Shown here: positions 1-8,048 of the stretch, in pieces
Layout: each line of letters opens with the position of its first letter
Numbering within the stretch: position 1 is the stretch's first letter
Assembly: GCF_002115825.1 (NCBI RefSeq)
Contig: NZ_JFJZ01000006.1
Span: 124,001-188,000, forward strand
Direction of reading: 5' to 3'
DNA: 64,000 nucleotides
Source of the DNA: Thalassospira sp. MCCC 1A01428
GTDB lineage: Bacteria > Pseudomonadota > Alphaproteobacteria > Rhodospirillales > Thalassospiraceae
Made by a program: the position numbers and the translations under genes
Notes under the pieces: generated by a model
Seen by the model: only the letters and a program-made list of their open reading frames with translations
Database searches by the model: none
Told to the model about the DNA's origin: nothing

Positions 1-1
1 C

Positions 2-307
2 AGTGTGTTTTCACTGGTTATTCTGGTGTTGGGCGCCATCATGCTTGATTTTGGCCTGACCTGTAACATGGTGCTGGGCCAGCGGGCGATTTTCTCGTTG
101 GGGGCGGCCTATCGCAACCGCATAAACGGGGTTTATATGGCAACGTTTTTTGCTGCCGGTGCCATTGGCTCGGCCGTTGGCGGCTGGGCCTTTGCCCATG
201 GTGGCTGGATGTGGGCAACCGCGGTTGGCATGCTGTTTCCTGCCATGGGGTTGCTATATTATCTGACCGAATATCTGCGCCCGCTCGAGATACCCAAGGC
301 GTCTTGA
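2..307 (+). CDS. MFS transporter, C-terminal fragment (cut by window edge)
   Basis: The reading frame is open from the first bases of the window, so only the last ~100 residues are seen. They hold about three hydrophobic membrane segments with small-residue-rich helices typical of the last helices of a major facilitator superfamily carrier. The stretch RINGVYMATFFAAGAIGSA resembles the conserved loop and helix before the end of drug or metabolite exporters of this family. The substrate cannot be read. A terminator follows at 325-357, so this gene ends its own unit. Family call is fairly safe; anything finer is not supported. Confidence 0.75.
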   Translation, partial: SVFSLVILVLGAIMLDFGLTCNMVLGQRAIFSLGAAYRNRINGVYMATFFAAGAIGSAVGGWAFAHGGWMWATAVGMLFPAMGLLYYLTEYLRPLEIPKAS

Positions 308-324
308 AAACGGATTTTCGCGAA

Positions 325-357
325 AAACGCCAGTGCAGGGTATCTGTGCTGGCGTTT
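325..357 (+). terminator. Hairpin terminator after the MFS gene
   Basis: Arms AAACGCCAG (325-333) and CTGGCGTTT (349-357) pair perfectly, with extra CAG/CTG pairing inside. It starts 17 bases after the MFS stop codon. The T run after it is short, so efficiency is uncertain. Confidence 0.65.
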
Positions 358-721
358 CGTATTTATGGGTGGTTTCGACGCCTTTTAGTCAGCCTGCGGA
401 ATCCCGTTGCTGCCACAATGGCGCGAGGCCTCGCAGGCATTCGACAGGCTTTGGCGAATGCTGGCCTGCCAGTCTATGCCGCTGCAACCTGCCAATATCG
501 GTGCAGCCACGACCAGAACAATAAGGATGCGCGATAATCGGGCAATGGGGCAGGGCAACGGAAATATCCTTGTCGCAATTTGGGGGCTTTTTTGGCGCAG
601 TTCATAATGTGGTACGGCAAAACGGCGATTGCAGGGTATCAGGGCTGATCACATTATTGCGATGTAACCGGCAACGAATTTTATAACATGCCTTGTTTTG
701 CGGCGTCATACGTGGAAAATA
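358..721. other. Gene-free stretch, 364 bp
   Basis: No open frame here has a ribosome binding site or protein-like composition. A 12-base palindrome GCGAGGCCTCGC lies at 423-434. The last ~100 bases should hold the promoter of the ArsR gene, but I see no clear -35/-10 pair. Confidence 0.4.
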
Positions 722-1234
722 ATGCCTATGGCAAACAGCAAAAATGCACACAGGCACATGACCGCGCAGTCACACGATGATATCGCCGTGCAGGACACGG
801 ACGGAACAAAGGATGCCCAAACCGCAAAAGGGCACGGTCATAAACATGGCGATAATTCTGCGGCCCCCGATGTTGCTGCCCGGCTGGGCCTTAGCCCGTC
901 GCAAGGCGAGGCTGTTTTGCGCGATGCTTCCAGTGTGATTGGCCAGGATCTTTCATTGCCTGATATCGAGGCGGCAGCGCGCATTTTTGCCTTGCTGGGC
1001 GATGGCGGGCGGTTGCAACTGGTGCTGCGGTGCATGGAACGCCCGCAAACCGTGAGCGAACTTGCCGAGGCCGCTGGCATGTCGCAATCATTGACCAGCC
1101 ATCATTTGCGCCATTTGCGCGACCAGCGCATTCTGGCATCCGAGCGTCGCGGACGGCACATTTATTATACCATCGACGATGCCCATATTTCGTGTGTGGT
1201 GCAGGATGTTTTCGCCCACGTAACGCACGATTAA
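722..1234 (+). CDS. ArsR/SmtB-family metal-sensing repressor
   Basis: A 170-residue winged-helix repressor, longer than the usual ~100-120 because of a His-rich, probably disordered N-terminal extension (HGHKHG near residue 40). The winged-helix domain fills residues ~75-150, with the recognition helix around SQSLTSHHLRHLRDQ. Helix 5 carries D153-x-H155-x10-H166-x2-H169, which is the alpha-5 metal site known from CzrA/SmtB zinc and cobalt sensors. In such proteins metal binding releases DNA, so this should derepress the zntA-like gene that follows. An in-frame TTG at 698 also exists; I chose ATG 722 (ATG 728 is equally possible) because GTGGAAA at 712-718 sits at usable spacing. Zinc, cadmium or cobalt are all possible inducers. 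Confidence 0.88.
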   Translation: MPMANSKNAHRHMTAQSHDDIAVQDTDGTKDAQTAKGHGHKHGDNSAAPDVAARLGLSPSQGEAVLRDASSVIGQDLSLPDIEAAARIFALLGDGGRLQLVLRCMERPQTVSELAEAAGMSQSLTSHHLRHLRDQRILASERRGRHIYYTIDDAHISCVVQDVFAHVTHD

Positions 1235-1338
1235 CGTAATCTGCGTTTGGCGGTCTGCCGATCTTTCAGCCTTAATTTTTGGGAATGTGCAAGGACGCTG
1301 CTGTCATTTTGACGCGGTGCCGTAAAACGTGCGCGCCA

Positions 1339-1362
1339 ATATTCAAATGCTGGTTTGAATAT
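1339..1362. promoter_or_regulatory. Operator dyad upstream of zntA
   Basis: A perfect 9-bp inverted repeat, ATATTCAAA-N6-TTTGAATAT. It directly precedes a TTGACA -35-like hexamer (1366-1371) and lies ~75 bp upstream of the ATPase start. Size and A/T-rich dyad fit an ArsR/SmtB operator; binding by the neighbouring ArsR protein is inferred. Confidence 0.6.
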
Positions 1363-1377
1363 CCCTTGACAAAAACA

Positions 1378-1418
1378 CATGAATTGTTATTTGTATATTA
1401 TACATGAATGATAATTTG
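1378..1418 (+). promoter_or_regulatory. Imperfect 16-bp direct repeats in the zntA leader
   Basis: CATGAATTGTTATTTG (1378-1393) and CATGAATGATAATTTG (1403-1418) match at 13 of 16 positions, 25 bp apart. They share ATTTG/GAAT elements with the dyad at 1339-1362 and cover the expected -10 and start-site region, so they may be further binding sites for the same regulator. Confidence 0.4.
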
Positions 1419-1435
1419 AATGTTTGTGAGGCGAT

Positions 1436-3925
1436 ATGTCCATAACCCTTAACTGGCGCGATTATGCAGAGCTGGAAAATTGCTCGCAATGCCGCGACTA
1501 TGTGCTGGAAAGCCTGCGCCGCAAACTGGGCGAAAATCAGATTGATGCCAGTGCGGAGGGTGTCACAGTTGCCGGGCAAACCAGCGAACCGGTGCGCAAA
1601 ACTGTTGAAGAAACCCTGCAACAGCGCAATGGGGCCGTGCATCACCACCATTGGGCCGTAAGCGGCATGGATTGCGGGTCTTGTGTTGCCAAAATTGAAA
1701 CCGCCCTGCGCCGTCGCAAGGAAGTGGACTGTGTTGACGTTTCCATGATGCGCGAAACAGTGACGCTGGGCCTGCATGAAGATGGCCGCGAAACCCGCGA
1801 TAACATTTCAAAAACGCTGGGTAAGCTGGGTTACCCGGCACAGGAACGCGCAGCCAAAGGCGAAAAGGTTGAAAAGGCCACCTGTTGTGGCGGCCAAGCC
1901 CCTGCAGATGAAGGCACGCATAACCACGCATATGATCAAGATGACGAACACGATGACAAACACGGTCATGGTCACAGTCATGCGCACGGCCATGGCTTGC
2001 CGCATGCCCATGGCGGTGGCCTGCTGCTGATGCGGCGGTTTGCCCCGTGGCCCAAGGCGGGCGATGAAATTGCCTGGGCGGCGATTTGCCTGCTGGTGGG
2101 CTGGGGTATTGGCGCGCTTGTGCCTGTGGCCGAGCCCTATGCGCTTTCGGTTGGGGCGATACTGGCGGCCTTGCCGGTGATGAAACGGGCGGGGCAGTTG
2201 GCCCTGAACGGGGCCGTGTTTTCAATTGAATGCCTTATGTCGGTTGCTGTTATTGGGGCTGTCGCCATTGGCGACCCGCTAGAGGCCGGCATGGTTGTGC
2301 TGTTATTTGCCATTGGCGAAAGCCTGGAAGGCGTTGCTGCCGGGCAGGCACGCAGCGGGGTGAAATCGCTGCTGAAACTCTCGCCTGAAAATGCCCGTCT
2401 TGTGGGCGCGGATGGCAACCGGAATGTGCATCCGTCGCAATTGTCAGCCGATGATATTGTCGAAGTTCGCCCGGGTGAACGCATTCCGGCAGATGGCGTG
2501 CTGGTCAAAGGGCAGGCCGAAATTGATAACAGCCATCTGACGGGCGAATCAATTCCGGTTGCCAGTGTTGAAGGCAGCGAGGTGTTTGCCGGTGCCATTG
2601 TAACCGACCGTCCCATTCAGGCGAAGGTCACCCGGGCCGCCGGGCAAACCATGCTGGACCGGGTTATTCAACTGGTGGAAGACAGCGAAAAGCACAAGGC
2701 ACCGGTTGAACGTTTTGTGGCCAGATTTGCCCGCATCTATACGCCGATCATTATGGGGCTGGCCCTGTTAACCGTGCTGGTGCCGCCGCTTGTTTTTGGT
2801 CAGGCATGGCAGGAATGGATTTATCGGGGCCTGGCATTGTTGCTGATCGGGTGCCCTTGTGCGCTGGTTATTTCAACCCCGGCGGCGGTGACATCGGCGC
2901 TGGCCCGTGCCGCCCGGATTGGTCTGTTGATCAAGGGGGGGGCGGCACTGGAAACAATCGGGGCGGTGCGCAAAATCGCCTTTGATAAAACCGGCACCCT
3001 GACCGAAGGTAAACCCGGGCTGGTCGCGGTGATGACCATTGGTGATGTTACTGAAAATGATCTTGTCGCCCATGCCGCCGCCCTGGAAAATGTCACATCG
3101 CATCCGCTGGCACGCGCCATTGTCGAGGCGGCTGAACAACGTGGGCTTTCCCTGCCGGAATTAAGCGATGGTCGCACCATTGCCGGTGCCGGTGTCGAAG
3201 GGCGCATTGATAACGTTCTGTATCGTGTCGGGGCACCCAAACGGCTTGATATTGACTGTTCAGGCACCGTTGCCGACTGGATGGCACAGCAGGAAGACAA
3301 TGGTTGCACGGCAATTGTTGTATTGCGTGACGGCAAAATTATTGGTGCATTGGCCCTGCGCGATGTCCTGCGTAACGATGCCCGCGAAGCCCTGAAAATG
3401 TTGAATGCGCTGGGGATTGAGCCGGTGATGCTAACCGGTGATGCCAACCGGGTGGCACAGGGGCTGGCAAATGAACTTGGCATGTCCTATCGGGCAGAAC
3501 TGTTGCCCGAGGATAAATTAAACGCCCTTGCCAGGTTGCAGGGCAGGACGGACAAGGGCGATAGCCCCAAACAACGCGATATTGTGGCGATGGTTGGCGA
3601 TGGCATTAACGATGCCCCGGCCCTTAAGGCTGCTGATGTTGGTATTGCCATTGGGGGGGGTACTGACATTGCGCTAGAGGCGGCCGATGCCGTGGTGGTC
3701 AAATCCCGGCTGACCGATGTGGCGGTACTGGTGAAACTGTCGCGCCAGGCACGCCGGGTTATTCGCGAAAATATTGGCCTGGCGCTGGGGTTAAAGGGGA
3801 TTTTCCTGGTCACCAGTATTTTCGGTATTACCGGCCTGTGGGTGGCGGTGCTTGCCGATACTGGGGCAACCGTACTGGTAACGTTAAATTCCTTGCGTTT
3901 GTTATGGGGCCGCAAGGACAGCTAA
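1436..3925 (+). CDS. zntA: Zinc/cadmium/lead-exporting P1B-type ATPase (ZntA-like)
   Basis: An inner-membrane pump that uses ATP to export divalent soft metals. The 829 residues hold, in order: an N-terminal CxxC pair (C16, C19), a heavy-metal-associated domain with GMDCGSC (metal cysteines 80 and 83), a long His/Asp-rich loop (about residues 155-195), membrane helices, the CPC transport motif (473-475), the phosphorylated Asp in DKTGT (D517), SHPLA in the nucleotide domain (~557) and GDGINDAP (~720). The order and the CPC are diagnostic of P1B ATPases; His-rich loop plus HMA and an ArsR neighbour point to the Zn/Cd/Pb group (P1B-2) rather than copper. GTGAGG just upstream of 1436 gives a ribosome binding site. 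Likely controlled by the ArsR protein encoded upstream. Confidence 0.93.
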   Translation: MSITLNWRDYAELENCSQCRDYVLESLRRKLGENQIDASAEGVTVAGQTSEPVRKTVEETLQQRNGAVHHHHWAVSGMDCGSCVAKIETALRRRKEVDCVDVSMMRETVTLGLHEDGRETRDNISKTLGKLGYPAQERAAKGEKVEKATCCGGQAPADEGTHNHAYDQDDEHDDKHGHGHSHAHGHGLPHAHGGGLLLMRRFAPWPKAGDEIAWAAICLLVGWGIGALVPVAEPYALSVGAILAALPVMKRAGQLALNGAVFSIECLMSVAVIGAVAIGDPLEAGMVVLLFAIGESLEGVAAGQARSGVKSLLKLSPENARLVGADGNRNVHPSQLSADDIVEVRPGERIPADGVLVKGQAEIDNSHLTGESIPVASVEGSEVFAGAIVTDRPIQAKVTRAAGQTMLDRVIQLVEDSEKHKAPVERFVARFARIYTPIIMGLALLTVLVPPLVFGQAWQEWIYRGLALLLIGCPCALVISTPAAVTSALARAARIGLLIKGGAALETIGAVRKIAFDKTGTLTEGKPGLVAVMTIGDVTENDLVAHAAALENVTSHPLARAIVEAAEQRGLSLPELSDGRTIAGAGVEGRIDNVLYRVGAPKRLDIDCSGTVADWMAQQEDNGCTAIVVLRDGKIIGALALRDVLRNDAREALKMLNALGIEPVMLTGDANRVAQGLANELGMSYRAELLPEDKLNALARLQGRTDKGDSPKQRDIVAMVGDGINDAPALKAADVGIAIGGGTDIALEAADAVVVKSRLTDVAVLVKLSRQARRVIRENIGLALGLKGIFLVTSIFGITGLWVAVLADTGATVLVTLNSLRLLWGRKDS

Positions 3926-3946
3926 CATTGTGACCATCAATATATC

Positions 3947-3980
3947 AAAGGGCCGCCTGTTTTTATGCTGGCGGCCCTTT
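3947..3980. terminator. Terminator between convergent zntA and dppC-like genes
   Basis: Perfect 11-bp arms AAAGGGCCGCC (3947-3957) and GGCGGCCCTTT (3970-3980) in a 92-bp gap between two convergent genes, so it can serve both strands. Confidence 0.75.
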
Positions 3981-4017
3981 GTGTTACAGGGTGTTTCAGA
4001 TTTTACGGGATGCAGCC

Positions 4018-4941
4018 TTAATGTTTGACCTTGTGAGGGTCCAGGGCATCGCGGAAGGCATCGCCCATGTAATTGACACTTAACACCGTAAGCGAAATGG
4101 CAAGACCGGGCCACAAAACCCGCGATGGCGTGATTTGCAGGAAATTCGCCCCGTCATACAGCAAACGGCCCCAGGTTGGAAAATCCGACGGAAACCCAAG
4201 CCCCAGAAAGCTAAGTGCGGATTCCGTGATAATGGCGGTGGCAATGCCAAGGGTGGCCGAAACCATGATCGAACTCATGACATTGGGCAAAAGGTGACGC
4301 AGGATAATGTTATATTCCCGTGTGCCGCCACTTTTGGCCGCCAGCACAAATTCCTGATTTTTGATCGATAACACATCGCCGCGCACGATACGCGCGGTGT
4401 GCATCCAGCTGGTGATGCCAATCACGAACACAATCAGGATAAATATTCCGGTTTCGGGGCCAAATACTGCCCGCAGGGTTTCGCGAAACAGCATGATAAT
4501 CACCAGCAGAAGCGGCAAAAGCGGCAGAGCCAGAAACAGGTCCGTTAACCGCATCAGCGGGCCATCAAGCCATTTGATATAGCCCGACAACAACCCGACC
4601 ACGGTGCCCAAAAACAGCGACAAGGCCATGGCGACCATCCCCACTGACAGGGATAACCGCCCGCCTGCCAGCACCTGTGCCAGCATATCACGACCAAGGT
4701 TATCGGTTCCAAAGGGGTGAATCAGGCTGGGGCCCTGGTTTTTGGACCGAATATCGAGAAATTGCGGATCAATGGTGTGAATGTAAGGGCCAATAGTAAC
4801 CGCGATAATAATGATCAGAAAAACAACAGCACCAATGATACCGCCTTTATGATCGCGAAAACGGCCCCACAACTGCATGGCGCGCGACCGTTCCTGCGGT
4901 AGGGCTTCCAACTGGATATCGGGTTGCGGGGCATCAGTCAT
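4018..4941 (-). CDS. Peptide ABC transporter permease, DppC/OppC type
   Basis: Second inner-membrane channel subunit of a peptide/nickel-family (family 5) importer, 307 residues. It has the N-terminal cytoplasmic tail and first helix typical of DppC/OppC, then a long extracytoplasmic loop, and near the C terminus the coupling helix region (LPNVMSSIMVSATLGIATA) that contacts the ATPase. I chose ATG 4941 because GAGGA sits 8 bases upstream inside the end of the preceding gene; an earlier in-frame start at 4959 lacks this. It overlaps the dppB-like gene by 8 bp, so the two are translationally coupled. Substrate is probably a di- or oligopeptide, judged only from family and the amidohydrolase next door. 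Confidence 0.9.
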   Translation of the reverse strand: MTDAPQPDIQLEALPQERSRAMQLWGRFRDHKGGIIGAVVFLIIIIAVTIGPYIHTIDPQFLDIRSKNQGPSLIHPFGTDNLGRDMLAQVLAGGRLSLSVGMVAMALSLFLGTVVGLLSGYIKWLDGPLMRLTDLFLALPLLPLLLVIIMLFRETLRAVFGPETGIFILIVFVIGITSWMHTARIVRGDVLSIKNQEFVLAAKSGGTREYNIILRHLLPNVMSSIMVSATLGIATAIITESALSFLGLGFPSDFPTWGRLLYDGANFLQITPSRVLWPGLAISLTVLSVNYMGDAFRDALDPHKVKH

Positions 4942-5947
4942 AGCGAATCCTCGGGTCAAGAATGCCGTAAAGCACGTCGGCGATCAGGTTGAACAGCACA
5001 ATCAGGACCGCGAAAATAAAGGTCAAGGTTTGTACAACCGGAATATCGCCGCCCTGAATGGACGTAATCAGCAATTGGCCCAGCCCGTTTACCCGAAAAA
5101 TCTGCTCGGTAATGATGGCACCGGAAAAGACCGTGGGCACGCCAAGGGCAATAACCGTGACCACCGGGATCAGGCTGTTGCGCAGGACATGCACCAGCAG
5201 GATGGTTTTTTCCTTTACCCCTTTGGCGCGTGCGGTGCGGACATAATCCTGGTTCAGGTTTTCCAGCATCGATGCCCGTACGAACCGGCTGATTTGCGAG
5301 GTGTTATACAGGGCCAATACCATGACAGGCAGGAACATCTGTCTGATTTGGAAAACGAAACTCGACCAGTCGGTAACTTCGTGGTTGGTGTCGTAGATGG
5401 AGGGGAACCAGTGCAGTTTGACACTGAAAATCACAATCAGCAACACGCCGGTAAAGAAGGTCGGAACTGAAAACCCAACCATTGAGATGAAAGTGCCAAG
5501 CTGGTCAAAGATCGAATATTGCTTGTGCGCCGAGATAATTCCGATCGGAATGGCGATAAGAATACCGACCACATAGGACATGCCAACAACCCACAGGGTT
5601 TGGGGCATGCGTTGCACAATCAGGTCCACCACCGGGCTGCGTGTGGCCCAGGACCGGATGCGCAACCGGTCGGCCGATTCAAAAATATCGGCACCGGTGA
5701 TTTGCGACAGGATGTTGAGCGGTTCGTTGACGAAAAACTGGTGCAGCCATTTGGCGTAGCGGATCAAAAACGGGTCGCCCAGGCCAAGAGACTGGCGGAT
5801 CTGTTCGCGGACTTCCGGTGGAATGGTCAGGGGCAGGTTGCCCGTCGGGTCGTTCGGGGCAAGGTCAAGCAGGGCAAAAATGATGAAGCTGATCACCAAC
5901 AGGGTGGGGATAGCAAACATCAGCCTGCGCAAGGTGTAATTCAACAT
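4934..5947 (-). CDS. Peptide ABC transporter permease, DppB/OppB type
   Basis: First channel subunit of the same importer, 337 residues with about six membrane helices. The N-terminal pattern (MLNYTLRRLMFAIPTLLVI) and the long periplasmic segment at ~30-140 are the hallmark of DppB/OppB. The EAA-type coupling segment lies near ARAKGVKEKTILLVHVLRN at ~225-245. It lies 73 bp after the binding-protein gene and overlaps the dppC-like gene. Its terminal codons contain the Shine-Dalgarno of the next gene. Confidence 0.9.
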   Translation of the reverse strand: MLNYTLRRLMFAIPTLLVISFIIFALLDLAPNDPTGNLPLTIPPEVREQIRQSLGLGDPFLIRYAKWLHQFFVNEPLNILSQITGADIFESADRLRIRSWATRSPVVDLIVQRMPQTLWVVGMSYVVGILIAIPIGIISAHKQYSIFDQLGTFISMVGFSVPTFFTGVLLIVIFSVKLHWFPSIYDTNHEVTDWSSFVFQIRQMFLPVMVLALYNTSQISRFVRASMLENLNQDYVRTARAKGVKEKTILLVHVLRNSLIPVVTVIALGVPTVFSGAIITEQIFRVNGLGQLLITSIQGGDIPVVQTLTFIFAVLIVLFNLIADVLYGILDPRIRYD

Positions 5948-5983
5948 CGGGGCGCTCCAGACTGGAGGGGACGAAAAGCAGCG

Positions 5984-6007
5984 CGGGCCTGTCTTGCGAC
6001 AGGCCCG
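5984..6007 (-). other. Intercistronic hairpin between binding protein and permease
   Basis: CGGGCCTGTC (5984-5993) and GACAGGCCCG (5998-6007) pair perfectly over 10 bp with a 4-base loop. There is no T run on either strand, so it more likely protects or processes the binding-protein mRNA, as in many ABC operons where the binding protein is made in excess. Confidence 0.55.
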
Positions 6008-6020
6008 GCCAGTCTGGGTG

Positions 6021-7730
6021 TTATTTCTTGCGCGACCACGAAGCCACGTTCCACAACTGCGAATCCCAGGAGTTCATGCGAACGCCGTCAAGGGTTGCAG
6101 CACGGGCGGAAACATCGCCCCGGTGGATCAGCGGAATCATGGTGCCAGCTTCAATGAGCATGTCGTTCATTTCTTTGGCAATTTTGGCACGGTCGGCAAG
6201 TTTGCCGGTGCCGGCCAGTTTTGCGGCCAGCTTGTCATATGCCGGGTCGCAATAACGCGAAATGTTTTCGCCCAGCCAGCCATTTTCCGGGCTGGGGATT
6301 TTGTCGCACATGCGACCGGCCAGGTATTTCTCCGGGTCGGTGCCGTCAAAGTTGTTGGTGTACATTTCAATGTCGGAATAAAATTTCTGGAAGGTATCCG
6401 GGCTTGCCGGGTCCCCGCCGAAAAAGACCGACGGATCGGTATTGCGCAGTTCGGTTTCAACACCAATTTGCTGCCACATCTGTTTGATCAGGGCCTGGCT
6501 GCCTTGTCGGACAGAGTTGGTCGATGTTTGGAAAATGAGTGACAGGCGCGCATCGCCCTTGGTTCGGACCCCGTCCGATCCCATCACCCAGCCTGCATCG
6601 TCGAGCAACTTATTGGCACTGGCAATGTCCTGCTTCAGGCACCAGTCATTGGCTGTGGATGCATAAATATCCGGGGCAGGGACGAAGTTACAGGTTGCCT
6701 TGCCAGCTTCACCGTATCCGGCTTCGACAAGCAGATCGCGGTCAATGGCGATGGACAGGGCCTTGCGTACCGCCGGGTCGGACAGGGCCGGGTTTGGGCC
6801 AGCCTGTTTGGTTGACCGGGCATCGCCAGCTGCGGCACTGGCGTCATAAGGGTTAACTTCAAGGCGTTCCACCTGGGTGCCAAAGGATGAAACGATCACA
6901 CCTTTGCCAGCCTGGGCCATTTGCGCCAGAATTTCCGGTTCAACCTGCAGGTTCCAGGCGTAGTCATATTCGCCGGTTTCCAGAACGGCCCGTGCCGCCG
7001 ATGCGGCATCGCCGCCACCTTTAAGAACGGCGGTGGCAAAATGGGGTTCGTCGGCAACGCGGTAATACGGGTTGGCTTCAAACGAAATAACGTCGTTTGG
7101 TTTGAATTCGGTTACCCGGAACGGGCCGGTGCCATGCGGGTGAAAGTTGGCGTCGGTGCATTCCGGTGCCTTGGCCCCCATGCAATCCTTGAATTGTGCC
7201 TTTTGCAAAATGGGCGACTGGCTGCCAACAAAGGGGCCATAGGGGAATGGTTTGGGCACGCCAAAGGTAATTTTAACTGTCAGCGGGTCAATGGCTTCAA
7301 CTTTGGTGACATCGGAAAAATAGGCGCGTTGCTGGCAGCCACCATCAGGCGCCAGGCAATAGTCGGCCGTAAAAACAACGTCGTCGGCAGTAAAGTCGGT
7401 GCCGTCAGACCATTTGATGCCTTTGCTGAGTTTCCATGTAATGGATTTAAGGTCTTTGGAAACGCCGCCATTTTCGATGGTCGGGATTTCGTCCACCAGT
7501 TTGGGGACCATGTTGCCTTTTTCGTCGTAACGGGCCAAAGGCTCGATCACCATCGACGATCCATGAAGGTCTTTGGTTCCCCCGGAAAGATACGGGTTAA
7601 GAATGGAAACGGCTTGCCAGTAAAGGATCTTGAGTTCCCCGTCAGATCCTCGGGCGGCCTGGGCACTGGTGGCTGCACCAAGTGCCAAAGCGACTGCTGA
7701 CGCGGTCAGCAGGAGGCGAAGTTTGGTCAT
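6021..7730 (-). CDS. Periplasmic peptide-binding protein (SBP family 5)
   Basis: A 569-residue extracytoplasmic binding protein of the DppA/OppA superfamily that hands peptide-like substrates to the permeases encoded downstream. The signal peptide is clear: MTKLRLLLTASAVALALG followed by an AQA cleavage site. The mature protein shows the family landmarks: LVDEIPTIENGGVSKD, then WKLSKGIKWSDGTDFTADDV (~100-120), and conserved segments such as AVRKALSIAIDRDLLV (~355). The start at 7730 is set by the signal peptide; an in-frame extension to 7853 would add 41 unlikely residues. AGGG lies upstream of the ATG. First gene of the leftward arm; a divergent control region (7731-8048) separates it from the amidohydrolase. 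Confidence 0.92.
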   Translation of the reverse strand: MTKLRLLLTASAVALALGAATSAQAARGSDGELKILYWQAVSILNPYLSGGTKDLHGSSMVIEPLARYDEKGNMVPKLVDEIPTIENGGVSKDLKSITWKLSKGIKWSDGTDFTADDVVFTADYCLAPDGGCQQRAYFSDVTKVEAIDPLTVKITFGVPKPFPYGPFVGSQSPILQKAQFKDCMGAKAPECTDANFHPHGTGPFRVTEFKPNDVISFEANPYYRVADEPHFATAVLKGGGDAASAARAVLETGEYDYAWNLQVEPEILAQMAQAGKGVIVSSFGTQVERLEVNPYDASAAAGDARSTKQAGPNPALSDPAVRKALSIAIDRDLLVEAGYGEAGKATCNFVPAPDIYASTANDWCLKQDIASANKLLDDAGWVMGSDGVRTKGDARLSLIFQTSTNSVRQGSQALIKQMWQQIGVETELRNTDPSVFFGGDPASPDTFQKFYSDIEMYTNNFDGTDPEKYLAGRMCDKIPSPENGWLGENISRYCDPAYDKLAAKLAGTGKLADRAKIAKEMNDMLIEAGTMIPLIHRGDVSARAATLDGVRMNSWDSQLWNVASWSRKK

Positions 7731-7849
7731 TGTTTTAATCCCTGATTGAAATGGCCGGTTAATCCGGCTCGGCCTTGTCTCGTTCCAATCGCTGCAAAAC
7801 CCGGTTCCGTTGCTGGAACTTCTTGTTTGCACTGCACAAAAAAGAAAAG

Positions 7850-7884
7850 CCACCCGTGGTGATACAGGGTATAACCGTGGGTGG
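7850..7884. other. Hairpin in the leader of the binding-protein arm
   Basis: CCACCC and GGGTGG close a stem that, as + strand RNA, continues with two G-U pairs and GGT/ACC and ATAC/GTAT pairs. As - strand RNA the stem is weaker but is followed by TTTTCTTTTTT. It could be an attenuator for the leftward mRNA. Function unknown. Confidence 0.4.
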
Positions 7885-7945
7885 TGACCTTCTGATTGAA
7901 ATGCTACGTTGGTAAGCTGATGAAATCACATGCACATTTTTTATT

Positions 7946-7968
7946 CAAGAAGGAAACATTTCTTCTTG
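7946..7968. promoter_or_regulatory. Inverted repeat, candidate operator
   Basis: CAAGAAG (7946-7952) and CTTCTTG (7962-7968) with a 9-base spacer, about 80 bp before the amidohydrolase start and 216 bp before the binding-protein start. No regulator can be named. Confidence 0.35.
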
Positions 7969-8048
7969 CTGATCCAAGTTCGTGCTGCGTAACATCAAGC
8001 GTCATAAAAAAAATCCCATAACATTTAAAATCAGCGAGGCCACCACCA

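Larger units (their letters stand above)
7731..8048. promoter_or_regulatory. Divergent control region of the peptide-transport locus (318 bp)
   Basis: No gene. It must hold the promoters of both arms. Two structures stand out: a 35-base hairpin at 7850-7884 and an inverted repeat CAAGAAG-N9-CTTCTTG at 7946-7968, the latter a plausible operator. No dedicated regulator gene is in sight. Confidence 0.5.

Noticed and set aside
407-607. Open frames in the gap after the first MFS gene
   Set aside because: Several overlapping frames of 60-110 codons, none with a ribosome site or a recognisable protein pattern.
1808-2225. Apparent repeats in the His-rich loop of the zinc pump, and similar CATGAT-rich stretches in znuA (57990-58140) and NicO (56090-56210)
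   Set aside because: These are codons for His/Asp runs (CAT/CAC/GAT), not DNA repeats or CRISPR units.
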